Shown here piece after piece: positions 1-9,406 of a stretch of DNA of 64,000 bases. Positions within the stretch are counted from its first letter, which is position 1. Each line of letters begins with the position of its first letter. The notes under the pieces were generated by a model. The model was not told the origin of the DNA. It saw nothing but the letters and a program-made list of their open reading frames with translations, and ran no database searches. The stretch comes from Pseudomonas libanensis (GTDB lineage Bacteria > Pseudomonadota > Gammaproteobacteria > Pseudomonadales > Pseudomonadaceae), in NCBI RefSeq assembly GCF_001439685.1, contig NZ_JYLH01000001.1:496001-560000 (forward strand), read 5' to 3'. Position numbers and translations under genes: made by a program.

Positions 1-1505
1 GCGCCGAGGCGCGGGAAGGGCGCCTGTACCTGTTTATGCCGCCGCTGGAACGCGTCGAGGATTACCTGGAACTGGTGGCCGCCATCGAGGCCACCGCCGA
101 AGAGTTGCATTGCCCGGTGCTGCTGGAAGGTTACGAGCCGCCCGCAGACACGCGTTTGAGCAACTTCCGGGTCACGCCGGACCCCGGTGTAATCGAGGTC
201 AATGTACAACCGTCCGCCACCTGGGACGAATTGGTGGAGCGCACCGAATTCCTCTATGAAGAAGCCCGGCAAACCCGGCTGACCACCGAGAAATTCATGA
301 TCGACGGGCGCCACACCGGTACCGGTGGCGGCAACCATTTTGTGCTGGGCGGCGCGACGCCCAAGGACTCACCCTTCCTGCGCCGTCCTGACCTGCTGCG
401 CAGCCTGATCAGCTATTGGCATAACCACCCGTCGCTGTCCTACTTGTTCTCAGGTCTGTTTATCGGCCCGACCTCCCAGGCGCCAAGGGTGGACGAGGCA
501 CGCAACGATGCGCTGTATGAACTGGAAATCGCCTTCGCGCAGATGCCAGCGCCGGGCGAGGAGTGTCCGCCGTGGTTGGTGGATCGCCTGCTGCGCAACT
601 TGCTGATCGATGTGACCGGCAACACCCATCGCGCCGAATTCTGTATCGACAAACTCTACTCCCCCGACGGCGCTACTGGCCGCCTGGGCTTGCTCGAATT
701 ACGCGCCTTTGAAATGCCGCCCCATGCACGCATGAGCCTGACCCAGCAGTTGTTACTGCGCGCACTGGTGGCGCGATTCTGGCGCGAGCCTTACGCGCCG
801 CCGAAACTGGCGCGCTGGGGCACCGAGTTGCATGACCGTTTCCTGTTGCCGCATTTTATCGAGCAGGACTTTGCCGACGTGATCGTCGAACTGAATGCGG
901 CCGGCTACCCGCTGCGTGCCGAATGGTTCGCGGCGCACCTGGAGTTCCGCTTTCCCAAGGTAGGCGCCTACGCCGTCAGCGGTATCGAACTGGAACTGCG
1001 CCAGGCCTTGGAGCCTTGGCATGTGCTGGGCGAAGAGGGCGCGGTGGGCGGTACGGTACGCTATGTGGATTCGTCCCTGGAGCGCCTGCAAGTGAAGTTG
1101 ACTGGCCTGCCAGCGCAACGCTACCTGCTGACCTGCAATGGCATCCCGGTGCCACTGCAACCGACCGGCCGCGTCGCAGAGTTTGTCGCTGGCGTGCGCT
1201 ACCGCGCCTGGCAACCGGCCAACTGCCTGCAACCGACCATTGCAGTGCACGCGCCATTGAAATTCGACCTGTTCGACACCTGGATGCAGCGCTCGCTGGG
1301 CGGCTGCCAATACCACGTGGCGCATCCGGGTGGACGCAATTACGACAGCTTGCCGGTAAATGCCAACGAGGCAGAGAGCCGGCGGATGGCGCGGTTTTTT
1401 CGCTTGGGGCATAGCCCGGGCAAGCTTGTGGTGCCGGCTGTAGTGGTGAACGATGAATTGCCAATGACCTTGGATTTGCGACGTTTTACAAAAAATAAGG
1501 AATGA
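1..1505 (+). CDS. DUF2126 / transglutaminase-family protein, C-terminal part
   Basis: The reading frame (first full codon at 3) is open to the left edge, so about 500 C-terminal residues of a longer protein are present. Family members are about 1100 residues, with a transglutaminase-like N-terminus (outside the window) and a DUF2126 C-terminus. The visible part has the glycine-rich stretch [12 protein letters not shown] and the conserved [20 protein letters not shown] segment. DUF2126 has been linked in comparative work to amide-bond-forming ligases, but no reaction is established. It sits just upstream of the permuted ATP-grasp/alpha-E gene and the transglutaminase gene, the usual conserved trio. 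The gap to the next gene is 96 nt and holds a short REP palindrome, so co-transcription is likely but not certain. There is no sign of frameshift. Confidence 0.85.
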   Translation, partial: AEAREGRLYLFMPPLERVEDYLELVAAIEATAEELHCPVLLEGYEPPADTRLSNFRVTPDPGVIEVNVQPSATWDELVERTEFLYEEARQTRLTTEKFMIDGRHTGTGGGNHFVLGGATPKDSPFLRRPDLLRSLISYWHNHPSLSYLFSGLFIGPTSQAPRVDEARNDALYELEIAFAQMPAPGEECPPWLVDRLLRNLLIDVTGNTHRAEFCIDKLYSPDGATGRLGLLELRAFEMPPHARMSLTQQLLLRALVARFWREPYAPPKLARWGTELHDRFLLPHFIEQDFADVIVELNAAGYPLRAEWFAAHLEFRFPKVGAYAVSGIELELRQALEPWHVLGEEGAVGGTVRYVDSSLERLQVKLTGLPAQRYLLTCNGIPVPLQPTGRVAEFVAGVRYRAWQPANCLQPTIAVHAPLKFDLFDTWMQRSLGGCQYHVAHPGGRNYDSLPVNANEAESRRMARFFRLGHSPGKLVVPAVVVNDELPMTLDLRRFTKNKE

Positions 1506-1517
1506 ACATGATCCAAG

Positions 1518-1545
1518 TGTGGGAGCAGGCAAGCCAGCTCCCACA
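1518..1545. repeat. Short-form REP palindrome
   Basis: Two 13-base arms (TGTGGGAGCAGGC and GCCAGCTCCCACA) separated by AA pair at 12 of 13 positions. It has the head of the class A REP used elsewhere in the window but lacks the TTGCCTGCGAT tail, like the copy at 10912-10939. It lies 13 nt after the stop of the upstream gene. Confidence 0.75.
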
Positions 1546-1601
1546 TTGGATCGTAGTGAATTTGAGTTAACCTGACTTCCCTTGCCCCTGCCGAGCGTTC
1601 C

Positions 1602-4088
1602 ATGTCCGATTTGCTCGACCGTTACCCGCTGACCGCGGGCACCTACCACGAACTGCTGGACGCCAGCGGCGCGGTGCGTGCCCATTGGCAGCGCTTGCTC
1701 GATCACCTGCAACGCAGCACGCCCGCGCAACTGGCCCAGCGCCAGGCGCTTCTGACCCGGCAAATCCAGGAAAACGGCGTGACCTACAACGTCTACGCCG
1801 ACCCCAAGGGCGCTGACCGCCCCTGGGAGCTGGACCTGCTGCCCCATGTGCTGGCCGCTGATGAGTGGCGGCAGCTGTCGGCCGGCATCGCCCAGCGGGC
1901 GCGCTTGCTCAATGCAGTGCTGGCCGACCTGTACGGCCCGCAGCGCCTGATCAAGGAAGGCTTGCTGCCCGCCGAACTGGTGTTCGGGCATAACAACTTC
2001 CTGTGGCCGTGCCAGGGCATCCAGCCGCCCGACGGCGCATTCCTGCACTTGTACGCCGTGGACCTGGCGCGCACTCCGGATGGCCGCTGGTGGGTCACCG
2101 CCGACCGTACCCAGGCGCCGTCGGGCGCCGGCTACGCTTTGGAAAACCGCACCATCGTGTCCCGCGCCTTCCCGGACTTGTACCGTGATTTGCAGGTGCA
2201 GCACCTCACCGGTTTCTTTCGCACGCTCCAGGAAACCCTGGCTCGCCAGGCGCCGGGCGACGACCAGCCACCGCTGATCGTGCTGCTCACGCCGGGCCGT
2301 TTCAACGAGAGCTATTTCGAACACCTGTACCTGGCGCGCCAACTCGGTTACCCGTTGGTAGAAGGCGGTGACCTCACCGTGCGCGACAGCACTGTGTTCC
2401 TGAAAACCCTCAGCGGCCTGCGTCGGGTCCACGCGATCATGCGCCGCCTCGACGACGATTTCTGCGACCCGCTGGAGCTGCGTACCGACTCGGCTCTCGG
2501 CGTGCCTGGCCTGCTGGACGCCGTGCGCCAAGGCAATGTGCTGGTGGCCAATGCCCTGGGCAGCGGTGTGCTGGAGTCCCCAGGCTTGTTGGGTTTCCTG
2601 CCAAAGATCAACGAATTCCTGTTCGGTGAAGCGCTGATCCTGCCGTCGATTGCCACCTGGTGGTGCGGCGAGGCACCGGTACTGGCCGAGGCGCTGGAGA
2701 AACTCCCGGAGCTGTTGATCAAACCGGCGTTTTCTTCGCAAAGTTTCGCCCCGGTTTTTGGCCGTGACCTGAACGAACAGCAACGCCAGGCCCTGGCCGA
2801 GCGCATGCGCGCACGGCCTTACGCCTACGTTGCCCAAGAGCTGGCGCAGTTGTCCCAGGCGCCGGTATGGCATACCGAGGAAGACCATCTGCAACACCGC
2901 GCCATCGGCATGCGCGTGTACGCGGTGGCCAGTGATGAGGGGTATCGCGTGCTGCCTGGTGGCCTGACCCGTGTGGCTGCCGAGGCCGATGCTGAGGTGG
3001 TATCGATGCAGCGCGGCGGCGCCAGCAAGGACACCTGGGTGTTGGGTGAGCGTGCCAACGTTGGCGAACAGTGGCGTGCCCAGCGTGCGATTGGCGCCCA
3101 CGACCTGGTACGTCGCGACCCTTATTTGCCGTCGCGGGTGGTGGAAAACCTGTTCTGGTTTGGCCGCTATTGTGAACGCTGCGATGACAGTGCGCGCTGG
3201 CTGCGTATCGTGCTGGCGCGTTATGTGGATGGCGATGATCCGTTGGCGTTGCAGGCAGCGGTTGAACTGGGAGAAAGCCTGCGCCTGTTGCCGGAGGAGG
3301 GCGAGCTGCCCGAGCGCCTGCTCGCCGCCTTGCTCGGTGATGATTGGCCTTCGAGCCTGCGCGCCAACTTGCAGCGCTTGCAGTGGGCGGCGTCCCAGGT
3401 ACGCGGCAAGCTGTCCCGGGAAAACTGGCAGGCCCTGGTGGAGTTGCAACGCGAAGCCTTGGAACTGGAAAGCCAAGCCCCTGATTTTGGCGAGCTGCTG
3501 GATTTCCTCAACCGCCTGGTGATGTCCCTGGCGGCGCTGTCCGGGTTTGCCCTGGACGACATGACCCGCGATGAAGGCTGGCGTTTCTTGATGATGGGCC
3601 GGCGTATCGAGCGCCTGCAGTTTCTCAGCAGCAGCCTGGCAGCGTTCCTGCGCGGTGTGGCGGTGTTCGACCAGGCCGGGTTGGAGTGGTTGCTGGAACT
3701 GGGCAACAGCAGCATCACCTATCGCTCGCGCTACCTGGCGGTGCCGCAGTTGATCCCGGTGCTCGACCTGTTGTTGCTCGATGAGCAGAATCCCCATGCG
3801 GTGCTGTTCCAGTTGAAACTGGTGAGCCGCACCCTGCGTCGCCTCAATGATGATTTCGGTGTGCCTCGGGAAACCGGCCTGGCGCCGTTGGTGGAGCGCC
3901 TGGCGCGCTTCGAGCTGGGCTGCCTGGAGAACCCGTTGTTCGGCGAGGCCAGCGTGCGTGCTGCGCTGGACGGCCTGGCCGACCTGTTGCAAACGGTCGC
4001 CGATGAAAGTGGGCAAGTGTCCGATCGCCTGGCGCTGCGCCATTTTGCCCATGTGGACGATGTCAGCCAGCAGACGGTGTCGGTGTGA
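1602..4088 (+). CDS. Circularly permuted ATP-grasp / alpha-E fusion protein
   Basis: The product is 828 residues. Residues about 20-490 match the circularly permuted ATP-grasp type 2 family: an N-terminal YNVYADPKGADRPWELDLLP block, VLLTPGRFNESYFEH, and the RLDDDFCDPLELR and FLPKINEFLFGE blocks. From about residue 500 an alpha-E helical domain follows, starting near LPSRVVENLFWFGRYCERCD with a second helix around DEGWRFLMMGRRIERLQF. In many bacteria these are two proteins; here they are one chain. ATP-grasp enzymes ligate a carboxylate to an amine using ATP, so peptide or amide synthesis is the family-based expectation; the substrate is unknown. Its stop codon overlaps the start of the downstream transglutaminase gene by one base, implying translational coupling. 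Confidence 0.88.
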   Translation: MSDLLDRYPLTAGTYHELLDASGAVRAHWQRLLDHLQRSTPAQLAQRQALLTRQIQENGVTYNVYADPKGADRPWELDLLPHVLAADEWRQLSAGIAQRARLLNAVLADLYGPQRLIKEGLLPAELVFGHNNFLWPCQGIQPPDGAFLHLYAVDLARTPDGRWWVTADRTQAPSGAGYALENRTIVSRAFPDLYRDLQVQHLTGFFRTLQETLARQAPGDDQPPLIVLLTPGRFNESYFEHLYLARQLGYPLVEGGDLTVRDSTVFLKTLSGLRRVHAIMRRLDDDFCDPLELRTDSALGVPGLLDAVRQGNVLVANALGSGVLESPGLLGFLPKINEFLFGEALILPSIATWWCGEAPVLAEALEKLPELLIKPAFSSQSFAPVFGRDLNEQQRQALAERMRARPYAYVAQELAQLSQAPVWHTEEDHLQHRAIGMRVYAVASDEGYRVLPGGLTRVAAEADAEVVSMQRGGASKDTWVLGERANVGEQWRAQRAIGAHDLVRRDPYLPSRVVENLFWFGRYCERCDDSARWLRIVLARYVDGDDPLALQAAVELGESLRLLPEEGELPERLLAALLGDDWPSSLRANLQRLQWAASQVRGKLSRENWQALVELQREALELESQAPDFGELLDFLNRLVMSLAALSGFALDDMTRDEGWRFLMMGRRIERLQFLSSSLAAFLRGVAVFDQAGLEWLLELGNSSITYRSRYLAVPQLIPVLDLLLLDEQNPHAVLFQLKLVSRTLRRLNDDFGVPRETGLAPLVERLARFELGCLENPLFGEASVRAALDGLADLLQTVADESGQVSDRLALRHFAHVDDVSQQTVSV

Positions 4089-4978
4089 TGAGCGCGCGCT
4101 ACCAGATTTTCCACGATACCCATTACCACTACGACAGCCCGGTGTCCTTGGCGCAGCAATTGGCGCATTTATGGCCACGGCCGTGCGCCTGGCAACGTTG
4201 TACCTGGCAGCAGCTGGAGATCAGCCCGCAGCCGTCTTCGCGTCGCGATGAGCTGGATGTGTTCGGCAACCCGATCACCCGCCTGGCGTTCGAACGGCCC
4301 CATGATGAATTGCTGGTAAACGCGGCGCTGACCGTGGAAGTGCTGGCGCGGCCTGTACTGGATTTGCAGCAATCGCCGGCCTGGGACCAGACTCGCGACA
4401 GCTTGACCTACAGCAGCCAGCCCATGGCAGGGGAACTGATCGAGGCCTGTCGTTATCGCTTCGAATCGCCTTACGTGCATTTGAAGAACACCTTTGTCGA
4501 GTTCTCCGAAAGCTGCTTCCCGCCCGGCGAGCCCTTGCTGCTGGGCACGCAGGCGTTGATGCAGAAGATTTTCAGCGAGTTCACCTTCGATGCCGAAGCC
4601 ACTCAGGTCGCCACGCCACTGGTGGAGGTGCTGGAGCGGCGGCGCGGAGTGTGCCAGGACTTCGCCCACTTGATGCTCGCCTGCCTGCGCTCGCGTGGGC
4701 TGGCGGCGCGCTATATCAGCGGTTACCTGCTGACCCAGCCACCGCCCGGCCAGCCACGGTTGATCGGCGCCGACGCGTCCCATGCCTGGGTCTCGGTGTT
4801 TTGCCCGGAGTCGGGTTGGGTGGATTTTGATCCGACGAATAATGTGCAGCCGGCACTGGAGCACATTACCCTGGCCTGGGGCCGGGATTTCTCTGATGTG
4901 TCGCCGTTGCGTGGGGTGATTCTGGGGGGCGGTAGCCATGACCCGGAGGTGCGGGTGACGGTGATGCCACTGGAATAG
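4088..4978 (+). CDS. Transglutaminase-like cysteine peptidase family protein
   Basis: The product is 296 residues. An N-terminal beta domain (FHDTHYHYDSPVSLAQQ) is followed by a transglutaminase core with the triad Cys189 (RGVCQDFAHL), His232 (ASHAWVSVF) and Asp246 (GWVDFDPTNN). I prefer the ATG at 4088 to the in-frame GTG at 4085: it gives the TGATG overlap with the upstream stop and an N-terminus like other family members. Such proteins usually act as peptidases or amide-exchange enzymes. Together with the ATP-grasp/alpha-E and DUF2126 neighbours this suggests a modification pathway in which one enzyme forms and another cleaves an amide bond; that is inference. No signal peptide is visible, so it is probably cytoplasmic. 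Confidence 0.88.
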   Translation: MSARYQIFHDTHYHYDSPVSLAQQLAHLWPRPCAWQRCTWQQLEISPQPSSRRDELDVFGNPITRLAFERPHDELLVNAALTVEVLARPVLDLQQSPAWDQTRDSLTYSSQPMAGELIEACRYRFESPYVHLKNTFVEFSESCFPPGEPLLLGTQALMQKIFSEFTFDAEATQVATPLVEVLERRRGVCQDFAHLMLACLRSRGLAARYISGYLLTQPPPGQPRLIGADASHAWVSVFCPESGWVDFDPTNNVQPALEHITLAWGRDFSDVSPLRGVILGGGSHDPEVRVTVMPLE

Positions 4979-4992
4979 CGGTGGGTTGTGGC

Positions 4993-5011
4993 GAGCAGGG
5001 AGGGCCTGCTC
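4993..5011. terminator. Small hairpin between convergent genes
   Basis: A 7-bp perfect inverted repeat (GAGCAGG / CCTGCTC, 5-nt loop) lies between the transglutaminase gene and the convergent small gene. There is no T-run, so it may be a degraded REP half rather than an intrinsic terminator. Confidence 0.3.
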
Positions 5012-5024
5012 ACCCCAACAAAAT

Positions 5025-5204
5025 TTATTCCGCCGGGTCTTTCGGGGTTTCGGTCTCGTCAGTCACTTCACCTTCCGCATCCGGGGTCAGTGCGCCGGCT
5101 TCTTCGTCTGCAGCGGCTTTCTTGCGTTGCAGTTTTTCCTCTTTCTTCTGTTCCTTGGCCAAGTCTCTCTGACGTTTGGCGAAGGAGTAATTAGGTTTGG
5201 CCAT
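5025..5204 (-). CDS. Small highly charged conserved protein
   Basis: The product is 59 residues. The ATG at 5204 is preceded by an AGAGGAT ribosome-binding site about 8 nt upstream, so a longer in-frame extension to 5264 is rejected. The N-terminal half is very basic (MAKPNYSFAKRQRDLAKEQK onward, Lys/Arg-rich) and the C-terminal half is acidic (Glu/Asp/Thr). It has no membrane segment and no cysteine. I recognise it only as a small conserved Pseudomonas protein of unknown function. The charge pattern would fit a nucleic-acid or ribosome-associated, partly disordered protein, but nothing in the sequence proves this. It is convergent with the upstream operon and divergent from azurin. Confidence 0.75.
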   Translation of the reverse strand: MAKPNYSFAKRQRDLAKEQKKEEKLQRKKAAADEEAGALTPDAEGEVTDETETPKDPAE

Positions 5205-5439
5205 GGGCGATCCTCTAGGGTCGAAGGTGAGGGTGGGCGGCGCGCAGCTGCCTTGGGTCGTCATGGTAGCAGCTTCAAGGTGCCTTTCGCCTTCACTTAC
5301 CGCAGGCGTAGGCGGCCAGCAGGCCGTTGAACAGGTGATTAAGGTGCATGGCGCGGACTCCAGTGGGCAATGGAGCGATCATAGGCAGCCTGCGGCACTT
5401 TGGCTGGTTGATTGTGTTGATCAAGCTGATAGCCTAAAG

Positions 5440-5449
5440 TTGTATACAA
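5440..5449. promoter_or_regulatory. Perfect 10-bp palindrome TTGTATACAA
   Basis: A perfect dyad lies 5 nt upstream of the ANR-type box in the azurin promoter. The GTATAC core resembles operators of some GntR-family regulators. No such regulator is encoded nearby, so the factor is unknown and the match could be chance. Confidence 0.3.
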
Positions 5450-5453
5450 TCTG

Positions 5454-5467
5454 TTGATGCAGATCAT
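5454..5467 (+). promoter_or_regulatory. ANR/FNR-type box upstream of azurin
   Basis: TTGAT-GCAG-ATCAT matches the ANR/FNR consensus TTGAT-N4-ATCAA with one mismatch. Its centre (5460.5) predicts a class II start near 5502, leaving a leader of about 35 nt before the azurin ATG at 5537. Azurin transcription in P. aeruginosa is known to depend on ANR, which supports the call. The rest of the 5205-5536 gap shows nothing else I can name apart from the palindrome at 5440. Confidence 0.6.
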
Positions 5468-5536
5468 AAGAGCTTAAGCCTGCTTGAGGCACCCTTGTCG
5501 CAATACGCGTTTTCTAACCCTGCCTTGGAGATTCAC

Positions 5537-5983
5537 ATGTTTGCCAAACTCGTTGCTGTTTCCCTGCTGACTCTGGCGAGCGGCCAGTTGCTTGCCGCAG
5601 AGTGCAAGGTCACCGTCGACTCTACCGACCAGATGTCCTTCAACACCAAAGAAATCACCATCGACAAGAGCTGTAAGCAGTTCACCGTTGAGCTGACTCA
5701 CTCGGGTAACCTGCCCAAGAACGTCATGGGGCATAACTGGGTGCTGACCACTGAAGCCAACATGCAGCCTGTGGCTACTGACGGTATGGCTGCAGGTATC
5801 GATAAGGATTATCTGAAAGCCGGTGATGACCGTATCATCGCCCACACTAAGATCATTGGCGCTGGCGAGAAAGACTCGGTGACCTTCGACGTCTCCAAGC
5901 TGAAAGCCGATGAGAAGTACAGCTTCTTCTGCTCCTTCCCTGGCCATATCTCGATGATGAAAGGTGCCGTGGTCCTGAAGTAA
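5537..5983 (+). CDS. azu: Azurin, periplasmic type I blue copper protein
   Basis: The product is 148 residues: a 20-residue signal peptide ending ...GQLLA, then a 128-residue mature protein starting AECKV, the standard azurin length. The type I copper ligands are all visible: His in NVMGHNW, then Cys, His and Met in [14 protein letters not shown] (His46, Cys112, His117, Met121 in mature numbering). The disulfide partners Cys3 (AEC) and Cys26 (KSCKQF) are present. It shuttles single electrons in the periplasm, classically to nitrite reductase or the c-type cytochrome pool. The ATG at 5537 has GGAG about 8 nt upstream. It is monocistronic: a REPIN follows at once and the next gene is convergent. 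An ANR-type box lies upstream at 5454. Confidence 0.97.
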   Translation: MFAKLVAVSLLTLASGQLLAAECKVTVDSTDQMSFNTKEITIDKSCKQFTVELTHSGNLPKNVMGHNWVLTTEANMQPVATDGMAAGIDKDYLKAGDDRIIAHTKIIGAGEKDSVTFDVSKLKADEKYSFFCSFPGHISMMKGAVVLK

Positions 5984-5999
5984 CACCGCGTTATCGTTC

Positions 6000-6066
6000 A
6001 TCGCAGGCAAGCCAGCTCCCACAGGTTGAAATGCATTCCAAATGTGGGAGCTGGCTTGCCTGCGAT
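6000..6066. repeat. REPIN, class A
   Basis: Two inverted class A REPs whose inner ends are TGTGGGAGCTGGCTTGC and whose outer ends read CCTGCGAT. The spacer carries TTGAAATGCATTCCAAA, identical to the spacer of the copy at 8274. It lies between the convergent azurin and nadE genes. Confidence 0.9.
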
Positions 6067-6104
6067 GGCGATCTGAACATCAGCCCAAAACGATCGGGTT
6101 CACC

Positions 6105-6932
6105 TCAAGGCGCAAACGGCATCTCCCGCTTGTGCTCAGTCTTGCGATAGGTCTCGCAGATAATCCTGAACGCTTCCTCACGCACCGGTTCACCGTGCAG
6201 GAAGGCATCAATCTCTGCATAGGTCACGCCATGTGACGCCTCGTCCGGCTTGCCCGGCGACAAGTCTTCCAGGTCCGCCGTCGGGATCTTCTCCACCAGC
6301 GACTCGGGCGCACCAAAGTGCCGGGCAATCCCACGCACCTGGTTCTTCACCAGCCCACTCAATGGCGCCAGATCGCAGGCGCCATCACCGAACTTGGTGA
6401 AAAAACCCATCACTGCTTCTGCCGCGTGGTCAGTGCCGATCACCAGGCCACCGGCTGCTCCAGCGATGGTGTACTGCGCCACCATGCGCATGCGCGCCTT
6501 GGTGTTGCCCAGTACGAAGTCGCGGGACACCGCCGCCTTGCCTTCAAACGCTGCTACTTCATTGGCCAGGGCTTTCACTGCCGGGCCGATGTTCACGGTG
6601 TGGCGCTCGTCCGGCTCGATAAAGTCCACCGCAGCCTGGGCGTCGTGTTCGTCGAACTGGGTATCGTAGGGCAGGCGCACGGCGATAAAGCGATAAGCCT
6701 CGTCGCCGCTGCTGGCGCGCAGTTCCTGCACCGCCCGTTGGGCCAAGAGGCCTGCGGTCAGGGAGTCGACGCCGCCGCTGATGCCCAGCACCAGGGTTTT
6801 GAGCCCGGAATTGCGCAGGCAGTTCTGGATAAAGGCTACGCGTCGGGCGATCTCGGCTTCAAGGCTGGCCTGGTCGTTGAACGGCGCTTGGACCTTGAGC
6901 TGCTGCGCAATCTCACGCTGTACGGCTTGCAT
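6105..6932 (-). CDS. nadE: NH3-dependent NAD+ synthetase
   Basis: The product is 275 residues, the length of the short ammonia-dependent NadE type without a glutaminase domain. The ATP pyrophosphatase P-loop SGGVDS is at residues 52-57 ([18 protein letters not shown]), and [20 protein letters not shown] is the conserved NAD/ATP-site segment. It adenylates nicotinate adenine dinucleotide and amidates it with ammonia, the last step of NAD synthesis. Its ATG lies 3 nt beyond the pncB stop, and its AAGGAG ribosome-binding site lies inside the end of pncB, so pncB-nadE is a tightly coupled operon for nicotinate salvage. Confidence 0.96.
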   Translation of the reverse strand: MQAVQREIAQQLKVQAPFNDQASLEAEIARRVAFIQNCLRNSGLKTLVLGISGGVDSLTAGLLAQRAVQELRASSGDEAYRFIAVRLPYDTQFDEHDAQAAVDFIEPDERHTVNIGPAVKALANEVAAFEGKAAVSRDFVLGNTKARMRMVAQYTIAGAAGGLVIGTDHAAEAVMGFFTKFGDGACDLAPLSGLVKNQVRGIARHFGAPESLVEKIPTADLEDLSPGKPDEASHGVTYAEIDAFLHGEPVREEAFRIICETYRKTEHKREMPFAP

Positions 6933-6935
6933 GAT

Positions 6936-8150
6936 TCACTCCTTGCTGGAAAGGGCAGGTACTTTGAAAACGTGACGCAAATAGGCGACAAAATTCGGGT
7001 CGGTGCAATGGGTCTTGCCCGCTTCATCGGAGATCTTGGCGACGGGCTGGCCATTGCAGGCCGTCATTTTAAGCACGATGCTCATCGGTTCCACCCCTGG
7101 TATATCGCAGGTCAGGTTGGTGCCGATGCCAAAACTCACATTAATGCGGCCACGCAGCGCACGGAAAATCTCCAGGGCCTTGGGCAGCGTCAGGCTGTCG
7201 GAGAACACCAGGGTCTTGCTCATCGGTTCGATGCCGAGCTTGTGGTAGTGGGCGATGGCTTTTTCCGCCCACTGGATGGGGTCGCCGGAGTCGTGGCGCA
7301 GGCCGTCGAACAGCTTGGCAAAGTACAAATCAAAGTCGCCGAGGAAGGCGTCAGTGGTGATGCAATCGGTCAAGGCGATGCCCAGCAGGCCACGGTATTC
7401 GCGTACCCAGCAATCCAGGGCGGCGATCTGGCTGTCGATCAGGCGCGGGCCGAGTTGCTGGTGGGCCATGATCCATTCGTGGGCCATGGTGCCCAGGGGT
7501 TTCATGTCGAATTCGCGGGCCAGGTGTACGTTGCTGGTGCCGACAAAACGCCCGGGGAAATCGTGCTTGAGCACGCTGACCACTTCTTCCTGCACACGAT
7601 AGGAGAAACGCCGGCGCGTACCGAAGTCCGCCACTTGCAGTTCCGAGAGCTCATCACTGCTGGCATTGGCCGTCAGCCAATCGAATTTGCGGTACAGCTG
7701 CTCGCGGGCCTGTTCGAGGATCACCGTCTGGTAGCGGTAGCGGTTACGCACTTCGCTGACGATGGCCAGCATCGGCACTTCAAACAGGATCACATGCAGC
7801 CACGGCCCGCGCAGGCGGATAAACAACTCGCCGTTCTCTATACCGGTCTGCACGTAGCGCAGGTTGAAACGGAACAGCCCGAGGAAGCGCAAAAAGTCCG
7901 GCTTCATAAAGCTGATGCGTTCGAGGAAACCCAACTGGTCGGGGCTCAGGCTCAGCTCGGCGAGGCGTTCGATCTGGTAGCGGATCTCCGCCAGGTACGG
8001 GCGCAGGTCTTCGCTGTTGCGGCAACGGAACTCCCATTCAACTTCCACATTCGGGTAGTTGTGCAGCACCGCCTGCATCATGGTCAGCTTGTAGAAGTCG
8101 GTGTCGAGCAAGTTCTGCACGATGCGATCGGCAAACACACTCTCGCTCAT
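6936..8150 (-). CDS. pncB: Nicotinate phosphoribosyltransferase
   Basis: The product is 404 residues, the normal bacterial PncB length. It begins with the substrate-site segment [15 protein letters not shown], contains [12 protein letters not shown] (the region of the phosphorylatable histidine) and ends with the barrel motif [12 protein letters not shown]. It joins nicotinate to PRPP with ATP hydrolysis to give nicotinate mononucleotide, the first step of Preiss-Handler salvage. It is the first gene of a pncB-nadE pair; the two coding regions are 3 nt apart. Upstream, 8151-8365 holds a REPIN and no further gene. Confidence 0.96.
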   Translation of the reverse strand: MSESVFADRIVQNLLDTDFYKLTMMQAVLHNYPNVEVEWEFRCRNSEDLRPYLAEIRYQIERLAELSLSPDQLGFLERISFMKPDFLRFLGLFRFNLRYVQTGIENGELFIRLRGPWLHVILFEVPMLAIVSEVRNRYRYQTVILEQAREQLYRKFDWLTANASSDELSELQVADFGTRRRFSYRVQEEVVSVLKHDFPGRFVGTSNVHLAREFDMKPLGTMAHEWIMAHQQLGPRLIDSQIAALDCWVREYRGLLGIALTDCITTDAFLGDFDLYFAKLFDGLRHDSGDPIQWAEKAIAHYHKLGIEPMSKTLVFSDSLTLPKALEIFRALRGRINVSFGIGTNLTCDIPGVEPMSIVLKMTACNGQPVAKISDEAGKTHCTDPNFVAYLRHVFKVPALSSKE

Positions 8151-8273
8151 AACGGGAATCTCCAGACGGGTCGGCGATGAGGCGCCGGCCTTTACGCACT
8201 ATTAAGGAAGGGGGCTAGTGGCGCATAGACCTGTGGGGTTTTGCCAGTGATTTTTTTGGAATGACCACTGGCC

Positions 8274-8344
8274 CCCTCGCAGGCAAGCCAGCTCCCACAC
8301 TTGAAATGCATTCCAAATGTGGGAGCTGGCTTGCCTGCGAGGGC
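8274..8344. repeat. REPIN, class A
   Basis: Inverted class A REP pair with inner ends TGTGGGAG. The spacer contains TTGAAATGCATTCCAAA, shared with the copy at 6000. The outermost bases extend the pairing to CCCTCGC/GCGAGGG. It lies between the pncB start and the end of the LysR gene. Confidence 0.9.
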
Positions 8345-8365
8345 GGTGGTGCAGCCAAAAAATAT

Positions 8366-9253
8366 CTAAACCTGTTCCATCATCCACTTCACAAAATCTC
8401 GCACTTTGGGCACTTCCGCCGAATGTTCCGGATAAGCCAGGTAATAAGCATCCTGGCTCGGCATTGCATGCTGCCAGGGAATCACCAGCTTGCCCTCGGC
8501 CAGTTCCTCCTCCACCAGAAAGCGCGGCAGCAACGCCACGCCACAGCCCACCTGCGCGGCGCGGATGCACATATAGAAGGTGTCGAAACGCGGCCCATGG
8601 TAGCTGTGCTCGGTATGCAAGCCCTGGCTGGCAAACCAGTCATGCCAGCCCTGGGGCCGCGAGGCGTTTTGCAGCAGCACCAGCTCGCTCAGTCGCGTGG
8701 GGTCGGTGAAGGGCAGGGCGGGCAGGCTGTCGGGCGAACAGACAGGCACAAGCTCTTCGCTGAACAGCTTCAGGCTCTCGGTACCGGGGCGTGCGCCCTG
8801 GCCGAAATAGAACGCCATATCGGCCTTGCCTTGCAGCAACTCGTCAGGTTCCTGCTCGTTGCACAGGTCCAGGTGAATCTGCGGGTGGCGCAGGCGCCAA
8901 CCCTTGAGGCGCGGCACCAGCCAGCGCGCACCGAATGTGTAGGGCGTGGATACCCGCAGCACTTCGGTCTCGCCGCCGTAGGAGCGCAGGTAATGGGTGG
9001 ACATCTCCACCTGGGTGAGGATCTTGCGCACTTCCACCAAGTACAGATCACCCGCTGGGGTCATCTGCAAGCGACGGCGTACCCGGCGAAACAGCAGGTG
9101 TTGCAGCAGCTCTTCCAACTGTGCCACCTGTTTGCTCACCGCGCTTTGCGTAAGGTTCAGCTCTTCGGCTGCACGGGTAAAGCTCAGGTGGCGAGTGGCG
9201 GCTTCGAAACACTGCAGGGCAGTGATCGAGGGCAAATGTCTTTTGTTCAGCAC
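8366..9253 (-). CDS. LysR-family transcriptional regulator (GcvA-like)
   Basis: The product is 295 residues from a GTG at 9253, the usual LysR length. AAGAGG stands about 7 nt upstream, and the frame upstream of this GTG has no family similarity. The N-terminal winged helix reads HLSFTRAAEELNLTQSAVSK, followed by a LysR substrate-binding domain (TPYTFGARWLVPRLKGW; FDTFYMCIRAAQVGCGVALL). It is divergent from amaB-amaA across a 153-nt gap, the arrangement expected for a local activator of lysine/pipecolate catabolism. In P. putida a LysR gene lies in the same place. The effector is unknown; L-lysine, pipecolate or piperideine-6-carboxylate are candidates by context. Confidence 0.9.
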   Translation of the reverse strand: MLNKRHLPSITALQCFEAATRHLSFTRAAEELNLTQSAVSKQVAQLEELLQHLLFRRVRRRLQMTPAGDLYLVEVRKILTQVEMSTHYLRSYGGETEVLRVSTPYTFGARWLVPRLKGWRLRHPQIHLDLCNEQEPDELLQGKADMAFYFGQGARPGTESLKLFSEELVPVCSPDSLPALPFTDPTRLSELVLLQNASRPQGWHDWFASQGLHTEHSYHGPRFDTFYMCIRAAQVGCGVALLPRFLVEEELAEGKLVIPWQHAMPSQDAYYLAYPEHSAEVPKVRDFVKWMMEQV

Positions 9254-9406
9254 GGCATGCCTCTTTTTATTCTTTGCATGAATAAACGGAATGATATCTC
9301 GCCTAATCGTCGTTTGTTGGCAAGTCTTGGGCCAGCTACAAATAAGCGCTGGATCGCCGTGTCGGTGGCGGCGCGAATTTTCTGTTTGAGATTGAAGGAG
9401 TGACCC

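Noticed and set aside
753..4178. Open frame of 1141 codons on the minus strand
   Set aside because: It is antisense to the ATP-grasp/alpha-E gene and flanks, Gln/Arg/His-rich as expected for the reverse frame of high-GC coding DNA, with no domain signature.
6318..8180. Open frame of 620 codons on the plus strand
   Set aside because: Antisense to nadE and pncB, both of which have intact family motifs; composition is that of a shadow frame.
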